Below, in pieces: positions 1 through 10,118 of a DNA stretch of 64,000 bases. The translations under genes and the position numbers were made by a program. Source of the stretch: Glaciozyma antarctica PI12 (lineage: Eukaryota > Basidiomycota > Microbotryomycetes > Kriegeriales > Camptobasidiaceae); contig KZ627148.1 of the NCBI GenBank assembly GCA_002917775.1, forward strand, positions 762,631 through 826,630, read 5' to 3'. Each line of letters opens with the position of its first letter. Positions within the stretch are counted from its first letter, which is position 1. The notes beneath the pieces were generated by a model that saw only the letters and a list, made by a program, of their open reading frames with translations, was not told where the DNA came from and made no database searches.

Positions 1-3000
1 GGAGGCGCCTGTACGAACGCGCGAACGTCAGCAAAACGCTCGCGGCACACGAAAACGAAGAACGCACCTCGACATCCTCCATCTCCTCATCGCCATCCTC
101 ATCCGCGTTCGCCGCCTTCTTCTTCTTGCTACGCATCTGGCGCTTGCGAATGTTCTGCACGAGCTTGCGGTCCTCCTCGGGCACATACAGCTCAATCTTG
201 TCGATGCCAAACTTGCGAATCAGGCGTTCGAGAATGTGGCGAATCTTGACCTTGAAGTGGTTCGAGTGCTCGTGCGACCAGTTGATCAACGCCGGGATGA
301 GGGTCGGGAGAGAGGGTTCGACGAGGGAGGAGGGGAGGGAGACGATGGCGACTTTGACGTATCCAACGGCGGAACGAACGATCTCGCGGTTGGCGGACGA
401 GAGGAAGATGATGAGGGTCGTGAGGAGTTCCGAGAGCGTCTTGTTCGAGACGGAAGCTGCGTAGTCGACGTCAGCCCGTCGTTTGGGAAGAAAACGGAAC
501 GAAAGAACGTACTGTGGAACTCGAAAATGAGCCTCGAGAGACTCGTAATCGTCGCACTAATCATGTGGGGACTCGACCCCGCCAATCCAGCGCTAACCAT
601 CGTCACAAAATCCTCCATCGACGCCTCCGCCTCCTCCGCCATCCCATCCTCCATCCCCTTGACCTTGTTCCTCTGAATCACCCCGCCTTCGCCCATCTTG
701 CGACCCATGCCGACGATGAGCTCGTACGCCGCTTCGCGCGTGCGCTCGTTGGACTCCTTGGTGCCGAGAACGGCTTCGGGGATAAGCGAGGGGATGTGGT
801 GGAGGGAGCAAGAGGGGAGGAGGGGAACGAGAGTTGAAAGAAGGAGCGTTCGGTCCTGCGATCCATCTATCAGCCTTCGTCCACTACGTGAAGAACGAAA
901 CGAACTCACCCGCTTAGCACCCTGCGCGACGCTCGACCCACTCTCAACCAACTTCTCCAACGCCTCTCCAACGCGTCCCTCAAGGACGCTCCCATTCCTC
1001 TCCTCCGCCAAGCGCGCAAGAATCCTATACCCCTTCTTCTGCACCGCCTGATCCGCGCTCCCAAGGACGCTATCCCCACTCGCGAGGTCAAAGAACCTCT
1101 TCTCGACAGGTCCAGCGTACGGAATGAGCGTGATGAGGATGTCGAGGAGGGCGTGCGTAGGGGGAATGACCTCGTCGTCCGCGCTCGGAGCCTTGGGAGC
1201 TCCATGGCCCTTCTGAGGCTTGATGACGGGGATGGCGAGAGCGGGGATGAGGAGTCCTTCGATACGAATGTAGGTCGCTTCGAGCTCTTGCGGCGTGAGG
1301 ACCGCCATCCAGTCGCCCACGCACGCGAGGACGAACGCTCCTTCTCCCCGAGGGAGTTTGCCGTAGACGTTGAACGAGACGCCGAGGATGTTGGCGGCCA
1401 TACCGCGGAGGTGAGCGAGGGCGCGTTGACCGTCGGCGGGGGTGAGACCGAATTGGGCGAAGAGGAGTTCGGGGGGAGAGGTGGACGAGGCGAGGGAAGT
1501 GGTGGTGCTGAGGAGGGTGGAGAGGGCCTTGAAGATGGAGGGACGGAGGGAGGGTTGAGTGTAGAGGACGTTGGCGAGAAGCGAGACGAACGTCGTGTCG
1601 AACGCTTCGACGAGGTCGGTTGGGTACTCGCAGTACCCACTCAGGAGCGCCCAGATCTGCCCGACGAGCGTCTCCCACACTTTGGCCTCCATCCCCTTGT
1701 CGCTCGCGCGCGCCGCTTCCGCCTTGGCGAAGAGGTGGGCAGAGAGAGGGACGAAGACCTCGCGGAAGTGGCCGAGACGGGTGTTGGTGATCGAGGGCTT
1801 GAGGAGAGGGAGAAGCCAGGCGCGCGCCTTGGCCGGGTTGCTGCCCTCCTCGAGTCCGAGAGGCATCGTCGCCAGGACCCACTCGGGTCCTCCGACTTTG
1901 ACCGCCGCATCGAGAACTCCCTCGGCTTCGCGCTTCCACTCGAAGCGATCCTCCTCGCGCATCTTGCCGATCAGGACGAGCATCTTGCTCAGGAGGATCG
2001 TCGCGGCGGGTTGAGGTCGTGCGGACGACGACGAGGCGGGGCGAAGACGGAGGCGGAGGAAGAGAGCCTTGGCGAGGGCGAGGACGTGAGGGAGGGCGCT
2101 GGCAGCGTAGCGGGACGAGGTGAGGGATTTCTCGACGAGTTCGATCAGGTCGAGGAGGACTTGTCCCTCGGCGGCGGGAGTGGCGCTCTTCTTCTTCTCC
2201 TTGCCTTGAGCGACGGGGCCGGCAGCGATGGAGAAGGCGAGAGCGGCGTTGACCTCGGTGTCGGGGACGCAATGGCGGATTTGGAGCTCGAGGCAGTTCT
2301 CGATGGCGGTGCGGAGAGTGGGCGAGGTGGCGCTGGCGAGGAGGGGGAGGATCGAGGGGAAGACGGTGGGGAGGGAGGCGAGGCAGCCGGCGGGGTTTGT
2401 TCTGTAGTCGTCGTTTAGGTTCAGTACTTTGTTCGAAAGAAGGAAAGCAGAGGACTGACCGTGCAAAGGCGACCATTCCCTCTCCGACTCCTTCGACCCA
2501 GCCCGCCATCAACTTCTCACTTCCCTCGCTCTCTCCTGCCTTGGGACGAGCCTCGATGAGCGCCTCGAGCGTCTCCTGGACCGAGTTGGCGGAGAGGGAG
2601 TCGGCGGCGCGAGAAGCGGAGAAGAGGTGGGAGAGGAGAGTGAGAGTGGTGAGGGTGAGGTGGGGGGAGGAGAGAGTGAGAGTCGAGAGGAGCGTAGGGA
2701 GGAGGAGAGGAGTGCTCTGCGTGTCCGAGTTAGCGGTATCCCATCGCACACACGAAGGAATAACGAACCTCCTCATGCCATGCCGTACCGAGGTTCTTGA
2801 CGAACGTCAACAGCGCGATAGCCCTGCTCTCGTCCGACCCCGAAGCCTCCTCTGCAATAACCGGAGCGGCTCCCTTCTTTCCCTTGCTCGCGACAGGCGC
2901 AGCCGCCTCCTTCTTTCCTCCTCGCTTGGCACCCTTGACCGCCTCCTCGAGTCGCTCCAGAATCCAGTTGGCCGTCGAAGCTCCGTACGGGTGGATCGTC

Positions 3001-3624
3001 GCTGGAGGCGGAGGTGCTGAAAGGAGGGCGGTGACGGCTTCCTGTGCTCTGCGACGGACCTTGGGACGAGCGTCTCCTGCGATGGCGAGGACGTGCGCAA
3101 AGACTTGAATCGCGTCGCGGTCTTTGTCGAGTTGGGAAATGGAGAGGGAGGAGAGGATGGACTGGGAGATGGCGATGAGAGATTTGAGTGCCGGGGCGTG
3201 GGATGCAAAGGCGGGGAAGAGAGGGTTGAGAGTTGCGAGGAGGGCGACCTTTGAGCGGAGGAGAGGTGCGTCGAGGTGAGGAGTGAGGAGGGAGAGGAGG
3301 TATAGAGTCGCCTCTAGAAGTTCACGCTTCTCTCCTTCCTTGGTCGCTCCGGGAGTGGTGGTGAGCTGGCTGAGGGTTGAGAGGAGTGCGACGAGGTAAG
3401 CTGCTGGAGGGAGACTCTCGTCGTCCGGAGAAGTCTTCTTGAGGGTCGCGTCGATGGCGGTAAGGAGTGTAGCTGGTCTTCTGACTGCTGCTACGCCCGA
3501 GTTGGTCTGAGTCCTGATCTTTGTGAAGGCGAGCTCCAAAGTGGAAGGGAGAGAGGTGTCCTGGGTGGTGGGACAGCGGTTAGCTCGTTTCTCCCTCGTT
3601 TCTCCTTCCCTCCGCTCTTACCAT
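1..3624 (-). CDS. RRP12: RRP12 ribosome biogenesis HEAT-repeat protein (3' end beyond the window)
   Basis: Nucleolar/nuclear HEAT-repeat protein of the Rrp12 family, which in yeast helps export both ribosomal subunits and mature pre-rRNA. The N-terminus after the start (TLELAFTKIRTQTNS, then PATLLTAIDATLKKT) matches the family opening. Downstream segments YELIVGMGRKMGEGG, ISATITSLSRLIFEFH and FKVKIRHILERLIRKFG are conserved Rrp12 signatures, followed by PEEDRKLVQNIRKRQMRSKKKK and an acidic stretch. At least six introns are visible (for example near 3561-3621, 2740-2768, 2405-2455, 850-905, 465-510 and 10-68). The start I chose is the ATG at 3624-3622, which is followed at once by a GTAAGAG donor; exon 2 resumes at 3560, so exon 1 contributes only the Met codon. 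The C-terminus is cut by the window edge. It diverges from FMN1 with 196 bp between the two ATGs. Confidence 0.9.
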
Positions 3625-3820
3625 TGTACTACCGTGTCCCAGTTTTGCTCTTTGCAGAGTTCGACTGGAGGAGTTGAAGAGGGCAGGAGAGCTCAAGCTC
3701 AGAAAAAAGTGAGAATCGAAGCTGAGCTTGGGCCGCGATTTGAACTTGGCTTTGGGCGCGGCCAACTCGACTCCCTTCTCTACTCGAACCTGCTCAAACG
3801 ACGACGACGACGACGTGACA

Positions 3821-4715
3821 ATGGCGAACCCACCTAAACAGCAATCTCTCACTACTCGCCCTAGCACTCCTCTCCAGCACGACCCAACAGCCATAAGGCC
3901 TCTCGTCGTTGGCCCCGAAGAGCCGGAAGCACCTTACCCGATCTATCTCGAGGGCTGGGTTGAACGCGGCTTTGGACGAGGAAGCAAGGAGCTCGGTTGT
4001 CCTACAGGTACGTTTCACATTCTACTCCGGTGGCCGCTCAAACGAGGCGCGAACGGGGACCTCATCGAAACGACATCACTAACAGACTCTCCCCATCCAC
4101 AGCCAACCTCCCCGACTCGTCCATCGCACCCTACGCCACCACTCTCTCCACCGGCGTGCACTACGGCTTTGCCCGCGTCGTCCCCCTCCCTTCATCCGCC
4201 TCTTCCGATGCCGGATCCTCCTCCGAAGACGCAGCGACGCACGACGTGGTCTGGCCGATGGTGATGAGTATAGGCTGGAACCCGTTCTACAACAACACGA
4301 CTCGAACGGCCGTACGTCCTCTCTGCCTGGGTCCTAGTCAGGAGCGGAACGAGGGAGCTAATTGCGTGCTTTCTTGATTCCAGGAGGTCCACATCCTTCA
4401 TGACTACCCACACGACTTCTACGGCCGCGAGCTACGCGTCGTTATGCTAGGCTTTATCCGCCCCGAATTCAACTACGCAGGCCTCGGTCCGTCCCCCCCC
4501 TCCGCTCCCTCCTCACCCCACTCACCCCGGACGCAGACGCGCTGATCAAGGATATCAACACGGACAAGCTCGTCTCCCTTCGTTCGGTGGAACGACCGGC
4601 GTATGAGGCGTATGCGAAGGACCCGTTCTTTTGGAAGGAGACGACGCTGCCGCCGCCGACGAGCGATCCGAATGTACCCAAGTCGAAGGGAGGGGAGGTG
4701 CCGAAGGATGTGTAG
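3821..4715 (+). CDS. FMN1: Riboflavin kinase (FMN synthesis)
   Basis: ATP:riboflavin 5'-phosphotransferase, which makes FMN from riboflavin. Exon 1 (3821-4007) encodes [25 protein letters not shown]. Splicing to 4102 restores the family motif [14 protein letters not shown], whose PTAN segment binds nucleotide and metal. Later exons carry [13 protein letters not shown] and [25 protein letters not shown], both highly conserved in eukaryotic riboflavin kinases. The protein ends with VPKDV and TAG at 4713-4715. There are three introns (about 4008-4101, 4312-4383 and 4485-4536). A short (ACG)6 run at 3798-3815 lies just before the ATG. The length (about 170-180 residues) fits the monofunctional eukaryotic enzyme. 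It shares its 5' region with RRP12. Confidence 0.92.
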
Positions 4716-5783
4716 GCGGAGGAGGAGACTAGATGGGAGATGTAATAGATGGTAAGGTGTTTTTTGAATCGAGTGGGAAAGGCGGGACGGCGAGGGAGAG
4801 GTGGAGGCGATCGGGGAGTCTGGCGTGGAGGGCTGGTGGGCGGTGGAATGCTGGTGCGGTGAAGATTGGCGACGACTTGGTGGGAGTAGCTCAGGGAGAC
4901 TGGGGGAGAGGATCTGGAGCGAGCGAGGCTATCGGTGCGTAGTCGATCGAGGCTTGAGAGTGCTGCTGTTCGACGCTCGTCGAGGGAGATGGGAACCTGT
5001 GGGGGAGCCTATGAGCTTCGAGGAGGCTTTCTCTGCCTCTGTTCGGTCGTTCCTGCGCATGAGGAGGAGCTGCCGAAGCTGTACCTCCACCGCGAGCGCC
5101 GAAATGGAGCCATAATCGCGCAACAAGATTGCACGAGGATCGTCTCGGTTCGCCGTTCGCCTGTGTGGTGCCTGTGATCACAGTACGCGTACAACGGTAC
5201 AAGATCTCGCTATCGGACCGTCGGGTGTGGAGAAGCCCTGCGTTGCGGTAGCGAGATCGCGTCCCTCCGTACTCGGCGGAAAGAGCGCACCTCTCCCGCG
5301 TCAAGAGGCCGGCGTATCGACGTAATCGTGCGCGGAGAAATTAGCGGTGAGCCGCAGAGGCGTGTGGAGAGGAAGCACACGTCGCCCAGCGATAGGTACC
5401 CGGGCGGCGACTCCAACTGGCTGATCGTTTTTCTGATCGAGTTCAGCAGAGTTCAACTCCAGCTCGCCAGCTCGATACGACAAGGCGCCACCAGGAGACT
5501 CGCCTGCACTGGTTCCTCCTCCGTATCGACCAGCGTCATCGAAGACACGACGCGCGCTCGCGCCCCTTCGCAGGCGTGCTCCCTCTCTCTCCCGTTCCCG
5601 CTGACAACTCTGAGTCAGGCACCACGCCGCTCGATCCTGAGCCTTGGCTCCTCCTAGCGTCCTCGCTGCTTCCAAGCCCTATCGAAGCACGCGTTCAAGA
5701 GGCGGGAGCGGGGAATTGGCCTCAATCACCTCGCGCCTTGCCCCTTCTCCTCTCTCCCACTCCCCACTGTGCTCGTCAACAAG
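4716..5783. other. Intergenic region, no gene seen
   Basis: About 1.07 kb between the FMN1 stop and the next start codon. Both strands carry only short overlapping open frames with no family resemblance and no consistent splice pattern. It presumably holds the FMN1 terminator and the promoter and 5' leader of the secreted protein gene. I see no tRNA-like structure or repeat. Confidence 0.5.
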
Positions 5784-7804
5784 ATGAAGACCTCTTTCGT
5801 CGCTTTTGCGACTATCTCCCTTATCGGCGCTTGCTCGGCACAGAACGCCAATGCGAATGCCAATGCGCAGGTCAACGCCAACTCGAACGCAGCTGATGCT
5901 GGTTCGGTCGCTATGGACCGCCTCATGACGGCCAAGGTCAACTCGCGCAACAAGTGCCGCAAGACTGGTCTCTGTGGAAAGCCTCCCAAGGGCGTTGGGA
6001 ACCGCAAGAAGACCAAGTGCGTCAACGGAATGGCGGGCGAGTTCCCTTGCAAGGTACGTTTGGAATCGGTTCCTGGCTTTTCGTGAGGCGTGGTGCTGAT
6101 GCTGTGGTGACAGGGTATCGACTTCCACTCGTTCCTCTCGCACACCGAGTTGGGATCTGGAACTCTCGCTTCCGGAGGAGGAGAAGGTGCGTTCCTCCCT
6201 TCGCACGACGCTTTCGAGTCCGTCCCTGACTCCCGCTTTCGCTTGCATCAGGCTCCGACGCTTGGGGATGGACCTCGGCATCTGGCCGCGAGTTCGCCAT
6301 CATCACCCAGGTACGTCCTCGACTTACGTCGTGCAGGACCTGACGCTGATTTTTGTTCGCAGACCGATGGAACTGCTTTCGCCGAGATCGACAACCAGGG
6401 AGGCCTCAAGTACCTCGGACGTCTTCCCACTCAGACCGTCCCCAGTCTTTGGCGCGACGCCAAGGTGTCGGGAGACTTTGTCTACATCGGTAGCGAGGCG
6501 CTTGGACACGTTCGCTCTCTTCTCCCGAGCGAGGGTGCTGGAGACTGACTTTGGTATCGACAGGGAATCCAAATCTTCGACCTCAAGAAGCTCGAGGACC
6601 CCACTCTCCGTACGTTCCTCCCTCGCAGCGCCGAGAGCTTCGCAAGCTCACACCCCTCGCAGGCCTCCGCCCCAAGATCTTCTCCACCACGAGCGACGTG
6701 ACCGTGTACCAGCTCGGCAACGGACGTTCCCACAACGTCGTCAACGGAGCGACTGACAACGTCATGGCATTCGTCGGCCAGCGCGCCTCTGGACGTGGAG
6801 GACCTTGCTTCTTTGAGTACGTCGCAGCCTCGCTACCTCGCTCGCTCGCTTCTTTGCTGACTTTGAGCTCGCTCGCAGTGTCACTGTTCCCACCAACCCC
6901 GTTGGATTGGGCTGCTACGGCGGTGACAACTACACGTGAGTTGGCGCGTTCGAGGTATGAAGAACGACAGCTGATGCAGGAGAAATTAGGCACGACGCTC
7001 AGTCGGTCGTTTACAAGGGCCCTGACACCCGCTACACCGGCAAGGAGATCATGTTCGCTTATAACGAGGACAGCCTGACCATCCTCGGTGAGTCCTTACC
7101 TCCTTCGCAAAGCGAGAGGGAAAACTGACGATTCGCAAAAGACATCACCTCCAAGTCCAACATCGTCCAGCTTTCCCGCACCGGCTACAACGGCTCTGCC
7201 TACACTCACCAGGGATGGCTCACCGACGACAAGCAGAGTCACCTCCTCCTCGTGCGTCCCCCCCGCTCTTCCTCGCAAGAAGAGCATCGCTGACCTCGCG
7301 ACGGAACTCAGGACGACGAGCTCGACGAGCTCGATGCCACCTCCTCCTCCCCCGACGGCCGCACCGCCACCTACGTCTGGGACGTCTCGGACCTCACCGC
7401 TCCCTTCCAGGAGGGTATCTGTACGTCTCCCTCCCTTCTCCCTCCCTCGCTTCCGCTAACATGGGCGAGCAGACAAGTCTCCTGTCACCTCGATCGACCA
7501 CAACCAGTACACCGTCGACGGACTCTCGTACCAGGCTAACTACGCCTCGGGACTCCGTGTCGTCGACGTCTCCCAGGTCTCCTCCGGAGGAACCGCTTCG
7601 TCCATGTCCGAAGTCGCTTTCTTCGACGTTCGCCCCGAAGATAACGTCGTTGACTTCTTGTGCGTACCCTCCCCCCATTCTTTGGTTGTGCGCGAAGCTG
7701 ACGAGAGGTGCAGTGGAGCGTGGAACGTCTACCCTTACTTCAAGTCCGGGTACCTCCTCATCAACTCGATCGAGCGCGGAGCGTTCGTCGTCAAGCGTTC
7801 GTAG
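5784..7804 (+). CDS. Secreted choice-of-anchor B / LVIVD-repeat family protein
   Basis: The ATG at 5784 begins a clear secretory signal (MKTSFVAFATISLIGACSAQ). It is followed by an Asn/Ala low-complexity linker (NANANANAQVNANSNA) and then about 400 residues in roughly ten exons. Segments such as GGLKYLGRLPTQT-SLWRDAKV, DFVYIGSEALG-HGIQIFDLKKL, HNVVNGATDNVMAFVG, HQGWLTDDKQSHLLLDDELDE, TYVWDVSDLTAPF, DHNQYTVDGLSYQANYASGL and FGAWNVYPYFKSGYLLINSIERGAFVVKRS are typical of the choice-of-anchor B (LVIVD beta-propeller) proteins found in bacteria and fungi. These are extracellular and of unknown biochemical function. Exon 1 ends after FPCK at 6053; the other introns are 50-80 nt. The stop is TAG at 7802-7804. 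The frame is intact across all exons I joined. The function remains unassigned; extracellular or cell-wall location is inferred from the signal peptide. Confidence 0.82.
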
Positions 7805-8270
7805 GAGGAAGGAGGAGGAGAGCGGGTTCGACGAGTGTCGGAACCTGGAAATGTGAATTCCAAATGAACTTTGACCATGTCGTTGGGTTTGGGGAGGAGC
7901 GCGCAAGAGGAGCGGATCGCTTGAGCAAAGCGGTTGGAAGCCAGCCTTCTTCAGTCGCTGGGACTTGAGCTACCCGGATCTGTGGGCGAGCGAAAAAGAA
8001 CTGGATGAGGAGCAGAAAGTGGAGCGAGCGAGTCTCGAGAGCGACGAGCAGGTCGTCGTAGGCGTCGCGCACGCAGCTCAGGTGAACCGACCGAGGTGGA
8101 GCAGCAAATCGACGGCAGCGCTGGCAGTGACTTCGCGAAGCGAGGTTCGTCAGCGGCAAGCCAGTCACCAGAAGCGGAACGAGAGAGCGGAGCAGCCTGG
8201 AGAGCAGTCAGGAACCCGAGCCGCTCAGTTGTCGGCTCTCCTCCTGCTGAACAACTCATTTCTTTCCTCT
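7805..8270. other. Intergenic region between convergent genes
   Basis: 466 bp between the stop codons of the secreted propeller protein (+) and the Pac1-like gene (-). No open frame with family resemblance, no repeat and no RNA gene is visible. It presumably contains both 3' untranslated regions. Confidence 0.5.
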
Positions 8271-9178
8271 TCACATGTACATCGACCCCATCGACCCCAC
8301 ATCCTCGTTGTCCTTCCGCTTCTTCTCCAGCCACGCGAACCCCTTCCCCTTCCCCTCGCTCGAACTCCACCAGCTCCACCCCAGCTCTTTCGCAACTTTC
8401 TCCACCTCCCCCTTGACCTCCCTAAACGTCTGCCCGACCTCTGAAAGCTCCGTCGGTCCTCCCGCGTCATACGCCGTATTCGTGCCCGCGATTGACCAAG
8501 GTCCATTCAGCGGCTGCGGAACAGAGGTGGTAGGGAAGAGAACGAGGGTCGAGGGGATTCTAGCGAGAGTGGAGAGGGCGAGGAGGGAGGAGGGGAGGCC
8601 GTGTAGGAGGTTCGGAGGAGCGTAGGGGTGGAGCGTGCCGGAGGAGACGAGGGAGGAGAGGGCGGCGGTGGGGGTTGAGCGGAGGTAGAGGAGGTGGGGG
8701 TCTGGGGAGGAGGTAATGTAGGAGGGGAAGTGGTAGGAGGCTAGGATCGTGCTGCTGGTGGGGGCGAGGGCGGAGAGGAGGGTCGAGGCGAGGGGGTGGA
8801 GGGACACGAGCGGGAGGGCGATGGAGAGGAAGACGAGGGTCGCCGTGGGAAGGGTGTAGATGACTCCGAGCTGCAAGGAAGCGTTAGCTACGTCCTGTGC
8901 TGAGGAAGGCGAGTACGCACCTGCTCGCCATCGACCGTGACCTGGATCCCGTCCTCGACCTGAACTCCTCGCGCCAGGTTCTCGCCCGCTTCTCCCACCA
9001 AGAAGACCACGTCGGTTCCCTTCTTGACCTCTCCTAAGACCTCGACGACGGCGTCTGGCGTGAGTGGCTTGGACTTGGACTGAGGAGGAGCTCCCGCGAG
9101 GTCGTCCCAGTCGCTCTCGCCAGAGGACGATTCGAGAGCGTACGAGGGCGGTGCGGAGGTGCTGAAGGGGTCGTCCAT
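8271..9178 (-). CDS. Probable proteasome assembly chaperone 1 (Pac1/PSMG1-like)
   Basis: Two exons: 9178-8921 (MDDPFSTSAPPSYALESSSG... to QVTVDGEQ) and 8870-8271, with an intron at 8871-8920 that has a GTGCGT donor, a GCTAAC branch and a TGCAG acceptor. The protein is about 285 residues, with an N-terminal acidic part and then a hydrophobic core segment (LGVIYTLPTATLVFLSIALP). The segment PPNLLHGLPSSLLALSTLARIPSTLVLF resembles the PSMG1/Pac1 pattern of a GLPAALLSYC-type motif followed by IPA and an aliphatic stretch. In that family the protein forms a heterodimer with Pac2 and scaffolds the 20S alpha ring. The assignment rests on this local resemblance only, so it is tentative; an uncharacterised fungal protein is the alternative. 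The stop is TGA at 8273-8271. Confidence 0.5.
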
Positions 9179-9435
9179 TCGTACTGGCGTCTGAGTTCCT
9201 AAGTCGAAGTGAAGGAGGGAGGGGAACAGACCGCGCACGCGTCCTCCGCAAAACAAGCAGTTATCGTCGCCGGCCTCTCTAGGCCTCTCTCTCCTTCCTC
9301 ATCTGCGCGCCTCTTCTTCGGACAGCTGACGCTCAGGCTGCCGATCAGGGCACCGCCCCCTCGACTCACGCCGGCGGTGAGACAAGTAGCGTCCTTTTCA
9401 TCTCGCGTGCTCCTCTCTTCCGCCGACTCCTCTTC

Positions 9436-9610
9436 TCGCGCGGGACGAAGGGGGTTGATAGGACGCCAGCGTGCGAGAGCTGTTTCGAAGTATTGCTGGG
9501 ATGAGGTGGAGTGGGTCGAGGCGAGGAAGGAGGGTGTCGAGGGGAAGGTATCGGGGGCGAGGAGGGGCCAGTGAGTGGGGGGCTGCTCCTGCTGGTCGGA
9601 TTGCTTTTGT
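9436..9610 (+). pseudogene. Decayed 3' end of a phospholipase B gene
   Basis: This stretch aligns with the last exon of the intact phospholipase B at about 12555-12640. Read in frame it gives KGVDRTPACESCF, then after a 2-base loss KYCWDEVEW, against KGVDQTPACTACFAKYCWNEVEW in the intact gene. About 75 bp align with mostly third-position differences. In yet another frame 9576-9610 reads GLLLLVGLLL and then a stop, like a GPI-attachment tail. No upstream exons, catalytic motifs or start codon are found between 9179 and 9430. I read it as the remnant of a tandem duplicate that lost its 5' part and then drifted. Confidence 0.7.
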
Positions 9611-10118
9611 GAGAAGCGGTAATGCTAGACGCTTTTGGAAAGGCCTGTTGAGAGAGGAGCGCGAGAGGTCTGTTGCGAGGGCTTCGTGAGCGAAGGAGGA
9701 GCAGGGCGCTCCGTTCGCTTCGGAGGCGCAGAGGGGGCGTTGCTGAGAAAGTGCTCCCCGTCTGAATGTGCAAACTCGCCTAGATCTACGAGAAATGGAG
9801 AGCGACGACTGAGGAGCGTTCGAACCGATTGAACAGGGAACCCGGAGTCCGGGGGCTCAGACTTCGACGACCCCCTTCTCTCCTCACTCGGCGGTTCGTG
9901 CGGTTCTCCGTCAGTCCAATACGGTACCACGCTCCCTCGCTTCGCTCTTTCGCCAGCTTTCGCCTCGTCGCGATCAGGGGCGATCCGGTTGTCCTCGCCG
10001 TACCGCGAGACACGCGGACGAGGCCTACCTCGTGATGTTTTGGAAAGCGCGCTGCGCTGAGTGCTGGACCTTTATCTCTCCGCTTTTGTGCCCTTCTGTC
10101 CCTTGTTCTCGATACACC

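Noticed and set aside
1153-2418. Long plus-strand open frame (421 codons)
   Set aside because: Antisense shadow of RRP12; acidic/Gly-rich composition is the complement of Pro/Leu codons, and no family match is seen.
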